In this document: positions 29,636 through 36,622 of the stretch, one piece after another
Position numbering within the stretch: the stretch's first letter is position 1
Layout: the number at the start of each line of letters is the position of its first letter
Origin: a virus
Length of the DNA stretch: 36,622 nucleotides
IMG/VR virus record: IMGVR_UViG_3300045806_000024
Location: 1-36,622 of that record
Strand: one strand, 5' to 3'
The notes under the pieces: generated by a model
The model's database searches: none
Told to the model about the DNA's origin: nothing
What the model saw: only the letters and a program-made list of their open reading frames with translations
Program-made: the position numbers and the translations under genes

Positions 29636-31272
29636 GAATTCCTGATGATGACATAGAAAGGGACCAGTTCTATACGGACTTGGTTCTTAAATGCATGGCT
29701 TCAAAAGATGAACGCTCACGCCATTACGCTTCGCTTCGGAATTATTACTTGTTCGGCGGCGCGGAGGATGACAATGAATCTCCCTACAACAAGATATTTC
29801 CGCAAATTGATCTGCTGACTTCGTTCCTGTTCAGTGCTGACACAACAAAGTTCGCCATTCATATCGGTGCAGATGTTCCGTCGATTGAACTTCCTAGGAT
29901 CAATGTTCTTTCCAAGTCAGTACATGACGCATGGCTGTCATCGAACGCTGATATTATTTTCGGACAGGCGGTAACTTGGTCACTGGTGTACAACACCATG
30001 ATTGTCAAGCTGGTAGCAAAGAATGGTGAGTTGCATCCGTTCTTGGTTGAACCGCAATGCTTCGGTGTGCTGCGCGAAGATGTGCCGTTCATTGACCGGC
30101 AAGAAGCGATGGTGCATACCTACTACACAACCAAGTCGCAACTTGAAATTGATGTTGAAAATCACCCTCACAAGGCAGATATTCTCTCAAGTCTGACCGG
30201 TGAGAAAACAGAACTTGCCAGTCCGTATTCAGGCATGGAAAGAATCATGGTTCTCAACACCATGCCGAATATTTCAGGCAACGTGAATATTGATTTGACA
30301 GATCGAAACCGGTTCATTCCAACGGTTGATGCTGAATTGGTTGAAATGCAGGAGTTATGGGTTTTTGACGAAAAATTGAATGATTACCGCGTAGTTACCA
30401 GAGCTTCTAATCGTGTAACGATTTATGACCGAAAGAACATTTTCATTGATAATGAAGTTCCTTTCGTTCAGGTTTGCTCGTCGCCACTGTACAACTACTT
30501 CTGGGGATCGTCTGAAGTTGATCGCATGACAGGACTGCAAAGATGGCGCAACGAACGAATTGCTCAAATGCGTCGTCTGCTGGCGAAGCAGGTTGATCCA
30601 CCGAAATCTTACTCAGGCATGGGAATTCCAGATGAAAAACTCTGGGCATTGAATGAGCCAGGTGGGTTCCTGAACTCGAACGATCCAATGGGTAAGGCTC
30701 AGGAATTCCCTCCTGCCATGCCGCCTGATCTGTTCCGTGAAATTGGCATGATTGATGACATGTTCTCAGAGCAGTCCGGATTGCAAAATCTGTTGATGGG
30801 TAAGGGCGAGTCCGGAGTTCGATCTGGTAAGCAGACTTCAGAGTTGGCAAGGTTAGGATCGGCACGTATCAAGAAACGGTCACTGACGGTTGAGGACTCG
30901 CTTGAGAAAATGGCGACACTTTACTTAAAATTTCTTCAGGTATATGATGACAAGCAATATGTTGATAGCAACGGTCTGAAATTCTCGGCAAAACAGTTCA
31001 CAACAGATTACGTTGTAAAGGTGGACGGTCACAGCAATAGCCCGTTGTTCGTGGAAGATCACAAGTCAATGGCTGAGGAACTATTCAAGGCAAAAGCAAT
31101 TGACCGGGCAAGATTGGTAGAAATGCTTGATCCACCGGGTAAGGAAAATATTCTGGTAGAATTAAAAGCAATCGAGAAGAAAGAAGCTGAAGCAGCGGCT
31201 GCACATCAGAAAATGGAAATGGAAATGCACCAACAGAAAAAAGGTGTGTCTCCGCAACAACAAGTTAAGTAG
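29632..31272 (+). CDS. Portal protein
   Basis: 546 residues, typical length for a podoviral portal. Features include SRHYASLRNYYLFGGAEDD, QIDLLTSFLFSADTTKFAIH, the PFVQVCSSPLYNYFWGSSEV segment, GLQRWRNERIAQMRRLLAKQ, and a Lys/Glu/Gln-rich C-terminal barrel tail. It forms the dodecameric vertex ring through which TerL pumps DNA. Start overlaps the previous stop. Followed by about 50 nt, then two micro-ORFs. Confidence 0.88.
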   Translation: MRIPDDDIERDQFYTDLVLKCMASKDERSRHYASLRNYYLFGGAEDDNESPYNKIFPQIDLLTSFLFSADTTKFAIHIGADVPSIELPRINVLSKSVHDAWLSSNADIIFGQAVTWSLVYNTMIVKLVAKNGELHPFLVEPQCFGVLREDVPFIDRQEAMVHTYYTTKSQLEIDVENHPHKADILSSLTGEKTELASPYSGMERIMVLNTMPNISGNVNIDLTDRNRFIPTVDAELVEMQELWVFDEKLNDYRVVTRASNRVTIYDRKNIFIDNEVPFVQVCSSPLYNYFWGSSEVDRMTGLQRWRNERIAQMRRLLAKQVDPPKSYSGMGIPDEKLWALNEPGGFLNSNDPMGKAQEFPPAMPPDLFREIGMIDDMFSEQSGLQNLLMGKGESGVRSGKQTSELARLGSARIKKRSLTVEDSLEKMATLYLKFLQVYDDKQYVDSNGLKFSAKQFTTDYVVKVDGHSNSPLFVEDHKSMAEELFKAKAIDRARLVEMLDPPGKENILVELKAIEKKEAEAAAAHQKMEMEMHQQKKGVSPQQQVK

Positions 31273-31323
31273 TACGGTATGGCTGAGTTCCGGTTAACTT
31301 GGCCCCTTTAAATGGAGGTTGTT

Positions 31324-31359
31324 ATGGCTCGCAAGCATAAACGCGGTAAACGTAAGTAA
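31324..31359 (+). CDS. Arg/Lys-rich micro-ORF 1 (11 aa)
   Basis: MARKHKRGKRK with a strong AATGGAGG ribosome-binding site. A related micro-ORF starts 92 bp on (same MARKH start), and both are preceded by ACT(T)GGCCCC, so they are tandem duplicates. A leader peptide or a tiny DNA-/RNA-binding peptide. Confidence 0.55.
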   Translation: MARKHKRGKRK

Positions 31360-31415
31360 TTCTTACGAAAACTGGCCCCGTAAAGGGATTTTTAACCGCC
31401 TAAAAGGAGTTTATC

Positions 31416-31448
31416 ATGGCTCGCAAACATCGTAAATCTCGGAGATAA
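31416..31448 (+). CDS. Arg-rich micro-ORF 2 (10 aa), directly before a terminator
   Basis: MARKHRKSRR with AAAAGGAG spaced 7 nt. Codons CGC, CGT, CGG and a final AGA precede the TAA; the stop codon forms the start of the next hairpin. The tRNA downstream reads AGA. This arrangement recalls leader-peptide attenuation; see findings. Confidence 0.55.
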   Translation: MARKHRKSRR

Positions 31449-31466
31449 GACGTTAATCGTCTTTTT
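31447..31466 (+). terminator. Rho-independent terminator after the micro-ORF
   Basis: AAGACG (31447-31452), TTAAT loop, CGTCTT (31458-31463) and a T run. The left arm begins within the micro-ORF's TAA stop codon, so a terminating ribosome would cover it. Confidence 0.65.
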
Positions 31467-31467
31467 C

Positions 31468-31476
31468 TGATACAAT
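31468..31476 (+). promoter_or_regulatory. Extended -10 promoter candidate for the HNH gene
   Basis: TGATACAAT (TG plus TACAAT) right after the terminator, about 30 nt before the HNH start codon. No good -35 hexamer is seen at the usual distance, so it is a weak candidate. Confidence 0.35.
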
Positions 31477-31505
31477 GAAACCCTAGCGTCAGATAGGGGA
31501 TCAAA

Positions 31506-32018
31506 ATGGACCCGCTTACACAAGCAGAACTAAAAAAACATTTCTGGTACACCGAAACAACAGGTGTATTCATCCGAAAAGAAAAAACACATGGTAGGGC
31601 AGGAATTTATCCAAAAGGTAGTCCGGTTGGATGGCTTCGTGGCGGGTATATCATCATAAAATTAAATAAAAAAGAATATAAAGCACATCAGCTTGCTTGG
31701 CTTTATGTGCATGGTGAATTTCCAAACGCTCCTTTGGATCATGAAAATACAATAGGTTTCGATAATAAAATTAAAAATCTAAGGATACTAACTCCCGCAC
31801 AAAACTCACAAAATATGTCAAGGCCACATAAAGACGGTAAATCTGGATTTTTAGGCGTTTCTTATATAAAATTGAAAAAAATATATAGGGCCGAAATAAT
31901 GACAAATGGAAAGCGTCTTTATATCGGAGAGTTTAAAACGGCAGAAGCAGCAGGATCGGCGTACTTAGAAACAAAGAAAAAGCTACACAAATTTGCGTTC
32001 GTAGCTCAGTCGGATTAG
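31506..32018 (+). CDS. HNH homing-type endonuclease with AP2-like DNA-binding domain
   Basis: 170 residues, TAGGGGA Shine-Dalgarno. HNH core: HQLAWLYVHGEFPNAPLDHE and FDNKIKNLRIL with the D-H, D-N and N-L-R signature. AP2-like C-terminal module: GFLGVSYIKLKKIYRAEIMT and LYIGEFKTAEAAGSAYLETK. Such free-standing enzymes are mobile in phage genomes and cut intron- or insert-less alleles. The last 8 codons and the stop lie inside the tRNA-Arg gene, so the two overlap by 24 nt. Confidence 0.85.
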   Translation: MDPLTQAELKKHFWYTETTGVFIRKEKTHGRAGIYPKGSPVGWLRGGYIIIKLNKKEYKAHQLAWLYVHGEFPNAPLDHENTIGFDNKIKNLRILTPAQNSQNMSRPHKDGKSGFLGVSYIKLKKIYRAEIMTNGKRLYIGEFKTAEAAGSAYLETKKKLHKFAFVAQSD

Positions 32019-32072
32019 AGCAATACCCTTCTAAGGTATAGGCCGCTGGTTCGATTCCAGCCGAACGCACCA
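31995..32072 (+). tRNA. tRNA-Arg (anticodon UCU)
   Basis: All four arms form: 7-bp acceptor GCGTTCG/CGAACGC; D stem GCTC/GAGC with a GG-containing loop; anticodon stem ATACC/GGTAT with loop CTTCTAA (anticodon TCT, reading AGA); T stem GCTGG/CCAGC with loop TTCGATT; encoded CCA end at 32070-32072. Phages often carry this isoacceptor to supply AGA decoding. Its first 24 nt are also codons of the HNH gene. Confidence 0.95.
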
Positions 32073-32125
32073 AGTCTGTTGAATGTTTGTCAGAGCAGTC
32101 AATAGATGCGAATGTTATAAATTAT

Positions 32126-32154
32126 TTGCACAAAAGATTTTTTAGTAATATGAT
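32126..32154 (+). promoter_or_regulatory. Strong sigma70-like promoter for the capsid operon
   Basis: TTGCAC (32126-32131), exactly 17 nt, then TATGAT (32149-32154), predicting a start near 32161, 22 nt before the first capsid-operon ATG. This is the best spaced promoter between the portal and the capsid genes. Confidence 0.7.
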
Positions 32155-32182
32155 GCAGAAAATTAACTTGGAGTAATCTGAC

Positions 32183-32638
32183 ATGCAGCCAATTCAATAC
32201 GGTGGTGATGGAGTAGGGAATTCAAGATCAACCTTGTTCCACTCTGATTCTCAGGCACATGGTATTCGCCGCGTGGTTTCCCAAGCAATCGGTGTCAACG
32301 TCAATCAGACCAATACCGATATCATCATTCCATTAATGCTACTGCCCGGTGCGAATTTCATTATCCGTGGCGTAAGTCTGAACAACGCTTCAACCTCCCT
32401 GACTACTGCAACTGCTGGTGTTTTTACTGCTGCTGGCGGTACTGGAACAACAATCGTCACTTCTTCCGCTCTGTCATCTTTGACTTCAGCAACCGTCAAC
32501 TTTGACATGACTCTGGCAACTCAGGCAATTGTTCTGAATCAAAACACTCAAGCAAATTTAATGTATTTCAGGGTCGGAACCGCTCAAGGCGCAGCGGCTA
32601 CTGTTGACGTTTATATCTGGGCAGATGTTTTACCATGA
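32183..32638 (+). CDS. Beta-rich virion protein, possible head decoration
   Basis: 151 residues, TTGGAGT upstream. Thr/Ala/Ser/Val-rich beta chain (IIIPLMLLPGANFIIRGVSL; TATAGVFTAAGGTGTTIVTS), no Cys, ending in a VDVYIWADVLP strand. First gene of the capsid operon, overlapping the next start. The composition and location fit a decoration or fibre protein, but no family was recognised. Confidence 0.6.
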   Translation: MQPIQYGGDGVGNSRSTLFHSDSQAHGIRRVVSQAIGVNVNQTNTDIIIPLMLLPGANFIIRGVSLNNASTSLTTATAGVFTAAGGTGTTIVTSSALSSLTSATVNFDMTLATQAIVLNQNTQANLMYFRVGTAQGAAATVDVYIWADVLP

Positions 32639-33105
32639 TCCCTAAAGACCTGATGAATGTTGTGAATGGTGGAACCAACGGGCCGAAGCCGATGGCGGCT
32701 GGTGCTACAGGTTCTCCACAGGCATCTACAGGTCCAACAAGTAATTCGCCTGTTTCAGCACCAATGAGTACGCCGGAACCGAAAAAAGGCGACAAACAGA
32801 ACGCAATGATCAATGTCAGTCTCGCACAAGATTTGCTGGAACAAACTTTACCTGCAATCGGATCAGAAACGGAAGAAGGCAGGGTTATTTTGAAGGTTTT
32901 AAGCACTTTGAGCGAAAAATTCGGTGAATCAACCCGCAAATCTAAAGACTTGGTTCCATCAGAATTGATGCAATTGATGCATAATTTACCGCAAATGGGC
33001 GGTATGTCGCCTGAAATGAAGGCGTTGCAAGGCGGCGGTGGCGGTGCTTCACCTCCAAAACCACCAATGACACCTGCGCCAACACCACAACCACCGATGC
33101 AATAA
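32635..33105 (+). CDS. Pro/Gly-rich capsid-operon protein of unknown function
   Basis: 156 residues starting at an ATGA overlap. Ser/Thr/Pro-rich N-terminal tail, a helical middle (INVSLAQDLLEQTLPAIGSE and EGRVILKVLSTLSEKFGEST), and a Gly run followed by PPKPPMTPAPTPQPPMQ. Possibly a scaffold accessory or disordered assembly factor. Not recognised. Confidence 0.6.
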   Translation: MIPKDLMNVVNGGTNGPKPMAAGATGSPQASTGPTSNSPVSAPMSTPEPKKGDKQNAMINVSLAQDLLEQTLPAIGSETEEGRVILKVLSTLSEKFGESTRKSKDLVPSELMQLMHNLPQMGGMSPEMKALQGGGGGASPPKPPMTPAPTPQPPMQ

Positions 33106-33117
33106 AGGAGAAACATA

Positions 33118-33297
33118 ATGCCAGCAGATAACACTTTATTTAAGCCACGCAATGCGCCGATTCGCAAGCCAACAAGCAATGCGAAAGAAAATGGCCGCAT
33201 CGTTAATCCACCACGCTTTTCTCAAATCGGTGGATTGAAGGCGGGTTCCGTTTTTGAAGATCACTTCAGCTTGAAAAAGCCGGGCGATACAAAGTAA
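33118..33297 (+). CDS. Small basic capsid-operon protein (59 aa)
   Basis: ATG 33118 preceded by AAAGGAG; 59 residues starting MPADNTLFKPRNAPIRKPTS, basic, with KENGRIVNPPRFSQIGGLKA and a charged C terminus. Similar in style to the 82-residue protein at 8635-8883. Probably a small structural protein. Confidence 0.65.
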   Translation: MPADNTLFKPRNAPIRKPTSNAKENGRIVNPPRFSQIGGLKAGSVFEDHFSLKKPGDTK

Positions 33298-33330
33298 GTC
33301 CAATTTTAACCACGTCAGGGGAGAAATATT

Positions 33331-33867
33331 ATGTCACTCGAAGGTAAGTCTGTTGAGGAAATTGCATCATTGGCAGAATTAGCCATGCAGCTATCGTCAA
33401 ATCCAAAAACACGCCAGGGATTTTTGCAGTTATCAAAAGCTGCAAATCCAGAAGCAAATATTCCTGAAATTGATATTCCATTTCAGTTCAAGGCCGTGAT
33501 TGATCGAGGTCAAAAGCGGATTGAAGATTTGGAAAAACAGATTCAGGAAGATCGTCTTGAGCGCAGCATCGAAGCCAAGAGACGTGCGCTTGTTTCTGGC
33601 GGCAAAGCATCACGCAAAGACATTGAAGCGATTGAAAAGATCATGGTTGAAAAGCATATCCCTGATCACGAAACAGCGGCAGAATTTTACGCTTTACAAC
33701 AGAAGTCGGCAGAACCAACTACCGATGTGACTGTTCAAAGAAATCTGAAGGAATCAGTTAATCCACAGATGGATTTGAAACAGTTCAACGGGAATATTAA
33801 TGATTGGGCGCGAGCAACAGCAAAGAATACGCTGGATGAAATGCGCAAGGGCCAAATCAAAATTTAA
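33331..33867 (+). CDS. Probable scaffolding protein
   Basis: 178 residues directly upstream of the major capsid gene. Almost all helical and charged, with a coiled-coil stretch at about residues 55-80 (GQKRIEDLEKQIQEDRLERS) and a basic C terminus (EMRKGQIKI), as scaffolds use to touch the capsid shell. GGGGAG Shine-Dalgarno. The call rests on position, length and composition. Confidence 0.7.
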   Translation: MSLEGKSVEEIASLAELAMQLSSNPKTRQGFLQLSKAANPEANIPEIDIPFQFKAVIDRGQKRIEDLEKQIQEDRLERSIEAKRRALVSGGKASRKDIEAIEKIMVEKHIPDHETAAEFYALQQKSAEPTTDVTVQRNLKESVNPQMDLKQFNGNINDWARATAKNTLDEMRKGQIKI

Positions 33868-33886
33868 TTTTTAAAAGGAGATCGAA

Positions 33887-34891
33887 ATGATCGGTACAGG
33901 CATAGTCCCTAGCGGAAATGTTGCAAATGAATTAACGGCAGTGACCCGCAGAGCATTCGTGCCTAAGCTGGTCGTTCAACTCTACAACTCGACACCATTA
34001 CTGGCAGCTTTGCTGTCCAATGCTCAACACGCTTCAGGCGGTGTGAGCGCGGTATCGGTTCCAGTTCAAGGCGCTTCATACGTTCAAGGGCAATGGACTG
34101 ATTATTCAGGTTCGTTCAATCAGCCTTCTACTCTGCAAGGTTCTTACCTTTCTGAGTTCAATCTGAAAGCCATGATTGTTCCGGTTCCTTTCTTGGGTAT
34201 GGAAGCTGCTGTTCAGTTGGATTATGCTGTTATTCCTCTGATTGAAGCTCGGATGAATGATGCCACTAACGTCATGTGTGACATGATGGCAACGGCGCTG
34301 TATCAGAACACAACCAACTTGCAAGCGTTTATCGGTCTTCCGGGTGCGATCGATGACTCAACCAATTTAGCAACATACGGAAATATCAACCGTGTGACAA
34401 ATACATGGTGGAAGTCAAAAGTTTACACTGCCGGATCAGTCAATCCAACCCGCCAAAACGTATTGCAATACATCATCGGCGTGGTAAAGAATTCAGCAGA
34501 AAAGCCAACATTCGGTGTAATGGGAATGGGAACATGGGCATTGCTGGCACAAGATTTTGTTGGTCAAGAGCAGTTCAACATTGCTTCCGGTCATTCGTTT
34601 GACGGTTCAGATGCAAACGGCCCACGTTCGGCATTCACTGCTTTGATGGTGGCCGGTGTTCCGATCTATCCTGATCCATACTGCCCTGAAGGCTTGTTGT
34701 ATCTGCCAAATTCTAATTACATGAGTTTGTATATCCACGAACAAGCATCGTTTGCCTTCACTGGATTTGAATCAACTCTGTCTAACTGGCAGTTGGGTTA
34801 TGTTGGTGCATTGCTGACCATCGGTGAATTGGTTGTGACCAAGCCGAAAGCAATGGGTCGCGTATCTGGCTACAACTCAATCGTACTGTAA
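33887..34891 (+). CDS. Major capsid protein (HK97-like fold)
   Basis: 334 residues, strong AAAAGGAG Shine-Dalgarno. MIGTGIVPSGNVANELTAVT start, a PLLAALLSNAQHASGGVSAV segment, VPFLGMEAAVQLDYAVIPLI spine-like helix, NATNVMCDMMATALY-type helix and a C-terminal TIGELVVTKPKAMGRVSGYN strand are typical of podoviral HK97-fold capsid proteins of this size. It follows the scaffold-like gene. No protease is encoded next to it, so the shell is probably not matured by a dedicated enzyme. Confidence 0.85.
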   Translation: MIGTGIVPSGNVANELTAVTRRAFVPKLVVQLYNSTPLLAALLSNAQHASGGVSAVSVPVQGASYVQGQWTDYSGSFNQPSTLQGSYLSEFNLKAMIVPVPFLGMEAAVQLDYAVIPLIEARMNDATNVMCDMMATALYQNTTNLQAFIGLPGAIDDSTNLATYGNINRVTNTWWKSKVYTAGSVNPTRQNVLQYIIGVVKNSAEKPTFGVMGMGTWALLAQDFVGQEQFNIASGHSFDGSDANGPRSAFTALMVAGVPIYPDPYCPEGLLYLPNSNYMSLYIHEQASFAFTGFESTLSNWQLGYVGALLTIGELVVTKPKAMGRVSGYNSIVL

Positions 34892-34903
34892 TAGGAGAAT
34901 AAA

Positions 34904-36004
34904 ATGGGAATTAACACAATCGGTTACGGCTTAAAAAGCCTTGCCAACCCTTCTACCTCTGTCACGTTGCAGGGTGGTCAATATGCTGTCCTGCCAAACG
35001 GTCAGTACATGGTTATGCCGGGCAAGTACACATTCTTGCAATGGTACGATCCTGTATCTATGACATGGAAAAACATGCAGGGTACAGCGCAGCAAACACC
35101 TTACGTTTTGATGAGCGATGGCTATAACTATCGCCTGATGAATCCAACCGGTTGCGTAGTTGGTGCTGTTGTTACCAACGGTGGTACAGCCAATACTGCG
35201 AAAAACGGTTTCTGGGCGGCTGGATCGTCAAGCACTCCGGGCGTAGTTGCAACCACAACCGGTACAGCAACATTCAATGCGATTGTTGGCGGTGTTGTTA
35301 CCACTACGGCGCCAACCATCGTAACAGGCGGTCAGAACTATGTTCTGCCACCATTGGTTACATTTAGCAATCCCCCTGCTGGTGGCCTTGTTGCAACCGG
35401 CTATGCCACTCTGACTTCTGGTGCTGTTTCAAGCATCACCATTACCAATCAGGGTGCTGGTTATGCTTCTGCTCCAACAATTACTTTGACTGCTGTTGCT
35501 GGCGATAATGGAACTGGCGCAACTGCCACAACCGTTCTGGATACCACAACCAATACAGGTAAGCTGGTTGCCTTGACTATGGCAAACTGGGGTTCTGCTT
35601 ATACTGCGGTTCCAACTATCACAATCGCTGGTCTGGCAGGTTCACCTGCTGCAACCGCAATCATGTGCTTTGCCGTGACAACTGCAACCACTGTCACTGC
35701 GGCATCTGGTGGTGCAAACGGGTCTCAGTTGAGCTATGTCGGTCAGAAAACAGCGGGAGCAAGTATCACAACAAACCCAGATTACACAACCGGTTTGTTC
35801 ACTCCACGAAACGGATTGGGTGCATACAACACTTCGGCAACATTCGCAACTCAGACTATTATTGACGGTGGTTTAAGTCAGATTGATAGCTCTAACTTAG
35901 CGGTTATTGCGGTGGCATCAACCGGTACGGTCGTAGCAGCAACAACATTCGCCTCCGGTGCTTCTGGTGGCGTAACAGATCAGAGTTTCGTCGTTCCGAT
36001 CTAA
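34904..36004 (+). CDS. Virion protein with GxGY-type repeats
   Basis: 366 residues, AGGAG upstream. The first 85 residues form a separate start domain (VTLQGGQYAVLPNGQYMVMP). Residues about 125-250 contain repeats of the SITITNQGAGYASAPTITL type (also MANWGSAYTAVPTITIAG), the same motif as in the adaptor and the 768-aa protein. The remainder is Ala/Thr/Gly-rich. Probably a capsid-associated fibre or decoration protein. Confidence 0.65.
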   Translation: MGINTIGYGLKSLANPSTSVTLQGGQYAVLPNGQYMVMPGKYTFLQWYDPVSMTWKNMQGTAQQTPYVLMSDGYNYRLMNPTGCVVGAVVTNGGTANTAKNGFWAAGSSSTPGVVATTTGTATFNAIVGGVVTTTAPTIVTGGQNYVLPPLVTFSNPPAGGLVATGYATLTSGAVSSITITNQGAGYASAPTITLTAVAGDNGTGATATTVLDTTTNTGKLVALTMANWGSAYTAVPTITIAGLAGSPAATAIMCFAVTTATTVTAASGGANGSQLSYVGQKTAGASITTNPDYTTGLFTPRNGLGAYNTSATFATQTIIDGGLSQIDSSNLAVIAVASTGTVVAATTFASGASGGVTDQSFVVPI

Positions 36005-36035
36005 TATTTTTAACTTTTAATTGATAGGGCTTATC

Positions 36036-36428
36036 ATGATGCGCGTAACCAATAACAATGATTTTGATTTAATTGACAGATTTGACGGACAAGATTATTT
36101 GTTCCCGAAAGGGAAAACAGTAAGATGCCCCGATCAAGTTGCTGCTCATGTTTTTGGAATAGGCGATCCTGATAAGAAGCCCTATCTGGTAAGACAAGGG
36201 TGGCTTCGTTCATCATCTTCTGTCGATGACGCAATAGCGATTTTGGATAATTTCGCTTTTGAAAGTATCGTAGAAAAATATGATGAGGAATTCGCTCTGA
36301 TCGAGCAGGGATCAAGCCCCTCTGCACCAGCAGAACCCGAAGATGAAGGCGCGGCTGACGACGTGCCGAAATCTTCGGGGACTGCACACAAAAAGGGCAA
36401 CATGTTAAAACGACTTCAACCAGCTTAG
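36036..36428 (+). CDS. Acidic connector-locus protein of unknown function
   Basis: 130 residues from ATG 36036 (AGGG six nt upstream; a TTG at 36021 is unlikely). MMRVTNNNDFDLIDRFDGQD, LFPKGKTVRCPDQVAAHVFG and LVRQGWL form a small domain I have seen between capsid and adaptor genes in other podoviruses. The C terminus is acidic and disordered with a Lys/Arg end. Confidence 0.65.
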   Translation: MMRVTNNNDFDLIDRFDGQDYLFPKGKTVRCPDQVAAHVFGIGDPDKKPYLVRQGWLRSSSSVDDAIAILDNFAFESIVEKYDEEFALIEQGSSPSAPAEPEDEGAADDVPKSSGTAHKKGNMLKRLQPA

Positions 36429-36436
36429 GCCTATGA

Positions 36437-36622
36437 ATGCCAACTCTGCAAAATTACATCACAGAGACACAGCGGTTACTTCATGATGGATCAGCTCAAT
36501 ATTGGACAATTTCCGAGTTAACTGATTACATCAATGATGGTAGGAATCAAGTCGTTTGTGATACAGGCGTAAATCGCCTTCTTCAAAAAATTTACCTCTC
36601 TTATGGTGTTGAATCGTATGGA
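36437..36622 (+). CDS. Head-tail adaptor protein, N-terminal part (continues at base 3)
   Basis: 62 codons from ATG 36437 to the window end (an ATG at 36433 is out of frame and stops after 17 codons). MPTLQNYITETQRLLHDGSA and YWTISELTDYINDGRNQVV are the recognisable opening of the podoviral adaptor family. The frame continues through the 14-base overlap into positions 3-692 to give about 287 residues. Confidence 0.75.
   Translation, partial: MPTLQNYITETQRLLHDGSAQYWTISELTDYINDGRNQVVCDTGVNRLLQKIYLSYGVESYG
36609..36622. repeat. 14-bp terminal overlap with bases 1-14
   Basis: TTGAATCGTATGGA occurs at both ends in direct orientation. Joining across it restores one adaptor gene, so this is the assembly overlap of a circular or circularly permuted genome rather than a biological terminus. 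Confidence 0.85.

Noticed and set aside
32598-33200. 200-residue minus-strand frame
   Set aside because: Opposes two well-supported capsid-operon genes with good ribosome-binding sites.
1-36622. Diversity-generating retroelement, retron or integrase module
   Set aside because: No reverse transcriptase, template/variable repeat pair, integrase or att-like tRNA duplication was seen; the terminal 14-bp repeat is an assembly overlap.

Overview
This window is an essentially complete genome of a tailed dsDNA bacteriophage, most likely a podovirus. It encodes a portal, a large terminase, a major capsid protein, a gp10-like stabilisation protein, internal virion proteins and a pectate-lyase-type tail spike. 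It has no tape measure, sheath or major tail-tube gene. The last 14 bases repeat the first 14, and one adaptor gene reads in frame off the right end and back into the left end, so the molecule is circular or circularly permuted and was opened inside that gene. No integrase and no CI-like repressor were recognised, so a lytic life style is likelier but not proven. The host cannot be named; sigma70-like promoters and strong Shine-Dalgarno sites fit a Gram-negative bacterium.

Layout. Positions 1-12042 (+) hold the adaptor 3' part, the stabilisation-like protein, a GNAT protein, three internal/ejection-type proteins, a run of small proteins, a secreted lectin-like protein and the tail spike. Positions 12089-13678 (+) are the lysis cassette: small membrane proteins, a GH24 endolysin and a 3TM holin, closed by a terminator at the holin stop codon. 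Positions 13619-23846 (-) form one long early operon of tightly overlapping genes. Its core is recombination and DNA metabolism: YqaJ exonuclease, J-domain protein, RecT annealase, RuvC-like resolvase and a DnaT/replication-O-like protein. Around these are many small orphan proteins and a pentapeptide-repeat protein. No polymerase, helicase or primase is present, so replication must lean on the host.

Positions 23847-25401 are the control region. A leftward promoter (TTGACT-N16-TAAAAT) and a rightward promoter (TTGACA-N18-TATTCT) diverge here. The rightward transcript has an elaborate leader whose long hairpin buries the ribosome-binding site of an unrecognised 178-residue protein. Downstream are a run of stem-loops, two 20-bp-spaced palindromic operator-like sites and a G/T-rich noncoding stretch.

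Positions 25402-36622 (+) hold small pre-terminase genes, a winged-helix protein, TerL, a portal cluster, two tandem Arg/Lys-rich micro-ORFs followed by a terminator, an HNH-AP2 endonuclease whose last codons lie inside a tRNA-Arg(UCU) gene, a strong promoter, and then the capsid operon (scaffold, major capsid protein, GxGY-repeat virion protein, adaptor).

The points most worth a second look are the switch-like leader at 24033-24178, the micro-ORF/terminator/HNH/tRNA-Arg arrangement at 31324-32072, and a probable frameshifted 48-residue gene flanked by a perfect 23-bp inverted repeat at 16903-17048.
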